64,000 nt of DNA, from positions 1 to 64,000 of the forward strand of contig JBALXI010000025.1 in the NCBI GenBank assembly GCA_036960605.1. Direction: 5' to 3'. The notes beneath the pieces are model-generated. The model saw only the letters and a program-made list of their open reading frames with translations. It was not told the origin of the DNA and made no database searches. The position numbers and the translations under genes were made by a program. Below, one piece after another: positions 63,018 through 64,000 of this stretch (positions are counted from its first letter, which is position 1; the number at the start of each line of letters is the position of its first letter). The DNA comes from Oleispira sp036960605 (GTDB lineage: Bacteria > Pseudomonadota > Gammaproteobacteria > Pseudomonadales > Oceanobacteraceae).

Positions 63018-63163
63018 ATTAACAATTCCAATGTAAATGCGAGGTCAGTTTACCTGCTCAAGACATTGGGTTAAATGGCTTTGACGCTATTAATCACCGT
63101 CAGTTACGCTTATTTACTGAATTAGTGAAGCGGTTTGTATTGTTATTATAAACGATCACTTGT

Positions 63164-63400
63164 TCAATAATGTGGAGGAGGTGGCTCGATAAAGCTGCCC
63201 GTGTTTTGTGATCCCTGACCACCACCGATGCTTTGAACTTGCTGGTAAAGATATTTAAGCGCATCTTTTGCCGTCTTGTTGTCGAGTTGTAGTTCAACCA
63301 AGGCATCATTGAGCTGTTCGACGTGATGTTCTAAATACGCAAGCTTGGTTTCAAGCTGTTCTATTTGTTGCTGTTGTGCATTATTTTTTTCAGAAGACAT
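63164..63400 (-). CDS. slyX: SlyX family protein
   Basis: A 78-residue coiled-coil protein with QIEQLETKLAYLEHHVEQLN and a proline-rich end (IEPPPPHY), both typical of SlyX. Its function is unknown. An overlapping frame on the same strand at 63100-63309 is rejected as a shadow. The gene is monocistronic. Confidence 0.88.
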   Translation of the reverse strand: MSSEKNNAQQQQIEQLETKLAYLEHHVEQLNDALVELQLDNKTAKDALKYLYQQVQSIGGGQGSQNTGSFIEPPPPHY

Positions 63401-63649
63401 GATGATCTCGATCCATTTTTTTGGATTGTTGCAGGCAATCGGTTTCGGGTAAAGAAATACCGTATTTTAAATACCAGATCTGTATATTATTTAATCAATT
63501 TGTCATTATAATCGCATTGCAACCGCTTTGCTTTTCTATCATGTTGATTTTTGTAATGAATTAGGCTTTGATAGCTGTGCCTAATGGCTTTTATTTGGTC
63601 TTAAGCAAAAGAAAAACAGACAAAAATTTGCATCGAAGAGAGAGAGAAC

Positions 63650-64000
63650 ATGAAAGGTATTATGATTAAAAAAATTCTTGTGAGCTTGGTGCTCGCACTA
63701 ATTGCTCCGTTTATTTTAAAATTGGCTTTGAATAAAGTATTGCTAAGCATCGAATTAGCAGCAGGAGGTACGTTAGCGAGCAGTCTTGCTACTCTTCCGA
63801 ATGTTGGTGCTATCTACACTATTGTGGCGTTGATCTTTTTTGCCATTACGTTTGCAGCGGCTTTAGCTGTCCCATCTCGTCGTCGTCGTAATCGTTCAAG
63901 TGGCACCGTTGTAGAAAGCGATGTTGATGATGGTCGTGAGCGCGGTATGGTTAAGTGGTTTAACGTGAAGAAAGGTTTTGGTTTTATTACGTGGGATGAC
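63650..64000 (+). CDS. Membrane-anchored cold-shock-domain protein, cut by the window end
   Basis: The first 117 codons of a gene that continues past the window. GAGAGAGAG precedes the ATG. Two hydrophobic segments (about residues 6-28 and 53-75) are followed by an arginine cluster RRRRNR, an acidic linker and, from about residue 98, a cold-shock domain starting MVKWFNVKKGFGFITWDD with its RNA-binding KGFGFI motif. Ordinary CspA-type proteins are ~70 residues without membrane helices, so this is a membrane-tethered nucleic-acid-binding protein. The end of the domain and anything after it cannot be seen here. Confidence 0.85.
   Translation, partial: MKGIMIKKILVSLVLALIAPFILKLALNKVLLSIELAAGGTLASSLATLPNVGAIYTIVALIFFAITFAAALAVPSRRRRNRSSGTVVESDVDDGRERGMVKWFNVKKGFGFITWDD

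Noticed and set aside
63100..63309. 69-residue minus-strand frame at slyX
   Set aside because: It overlaps the recognised slyX frame and has no motif.

Overview
The window reads as a chromosomal stretch from a marine gammaproteobacterium. Base composition looks moderately AT-rich, and gene content and order resemble Pseudomonas and Oceanospirillales genomes of the Oleispira/Bermanella/Thalassolituus kind. Supporting blocks are fadB-fadA, nadB divergent from rpoE-rseA-rseC-mucD-lepA, rnc-era-recO-pdxJ-acpS, gacS divergent from cysM-rlmD-relA-mazG, and ygfZ divergent from sdhE-ygfX. The genus is an inference from memory of gene order. No phage, insertion sequence, integron or CRISPR array was seen, so this is a core region with a few accessory genes.

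Layout. Positions 1-520 hold a Val-Asp-Val-Asp tRNA operon on the minus strand with a clear promoter. Positions 570-4860 hold an RND efflux pump and its adaptor. Positions 5000-7500 hold uup and a small membrane protein. Positions 7.5-12.3 kb hold an unknown exported protein and the fatty-acid oxidation operon fadBA, with an operator-like palindrome before it and, after it, a decayed copy of the fadA 3' end, a terminator and a palindromic repeat. Positions 12.4-15.3 kb hold a chemoreceptor and a small zinc-ribbon protein. Positions 15.3-19.1 kb hold the tightly coupled arsC-like/wrbA/DUF2069/ytoQ operon facing a yihY-tlpA-like pair. Positions 19.2-25.1 kb hold a small unknown gene, a lytic transglycosylase with proS, a bacterial leucine-rich-repeat kinase coupled to a DUF3565 gene, and a REC-EAL c-di-GMP regulator.

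Positions 25.3-32.4 kb hold arfA, whose 3' end folds into a hairpin, an exported lipase-like hydrolase, an unknown membrane protein, an enoyl-CoA hydratase-family hydrolase, two tandem HDOD genes, ygfZ, sdhE and ygfX. Positions 32.4-43.6 kb hold nadB, the sigma-E envelope-stress operon (without rseB) and the lepA-to-acpS cluster (without lepB). Positions 43.7-52.3 kb hold the GacS/BarA hybrid kinase, cysM, rlmD, relA and mazG. Positions 52.4-64 kb hold ppc, adk, a lysine/alanine-rich histone-like protein behind a long AT-rich gap, tsaB, uppP, rsmJ, plsB, slyX and a membrane-anchored cold-shock-domain protein cut by the window end.

How it fits together. Several genes concern stress and growth control: RelA for (p)ppGpp, GacS, sigma-E with RseA and MucD, the EAL regulator, ArfA ribosome rescue and LepA. 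Lipid metabolism is represented by FadBA, PlsB, UppP and the enoyl-CoA hydratase-family enzyme. The least explained items are the LRR-kinase/DUF3565 pair, the membrane-tethered cold-shock protein, the fadA tail duplication and several small uncharacterised proteins. I did not find a clearly novel multi-gene system.
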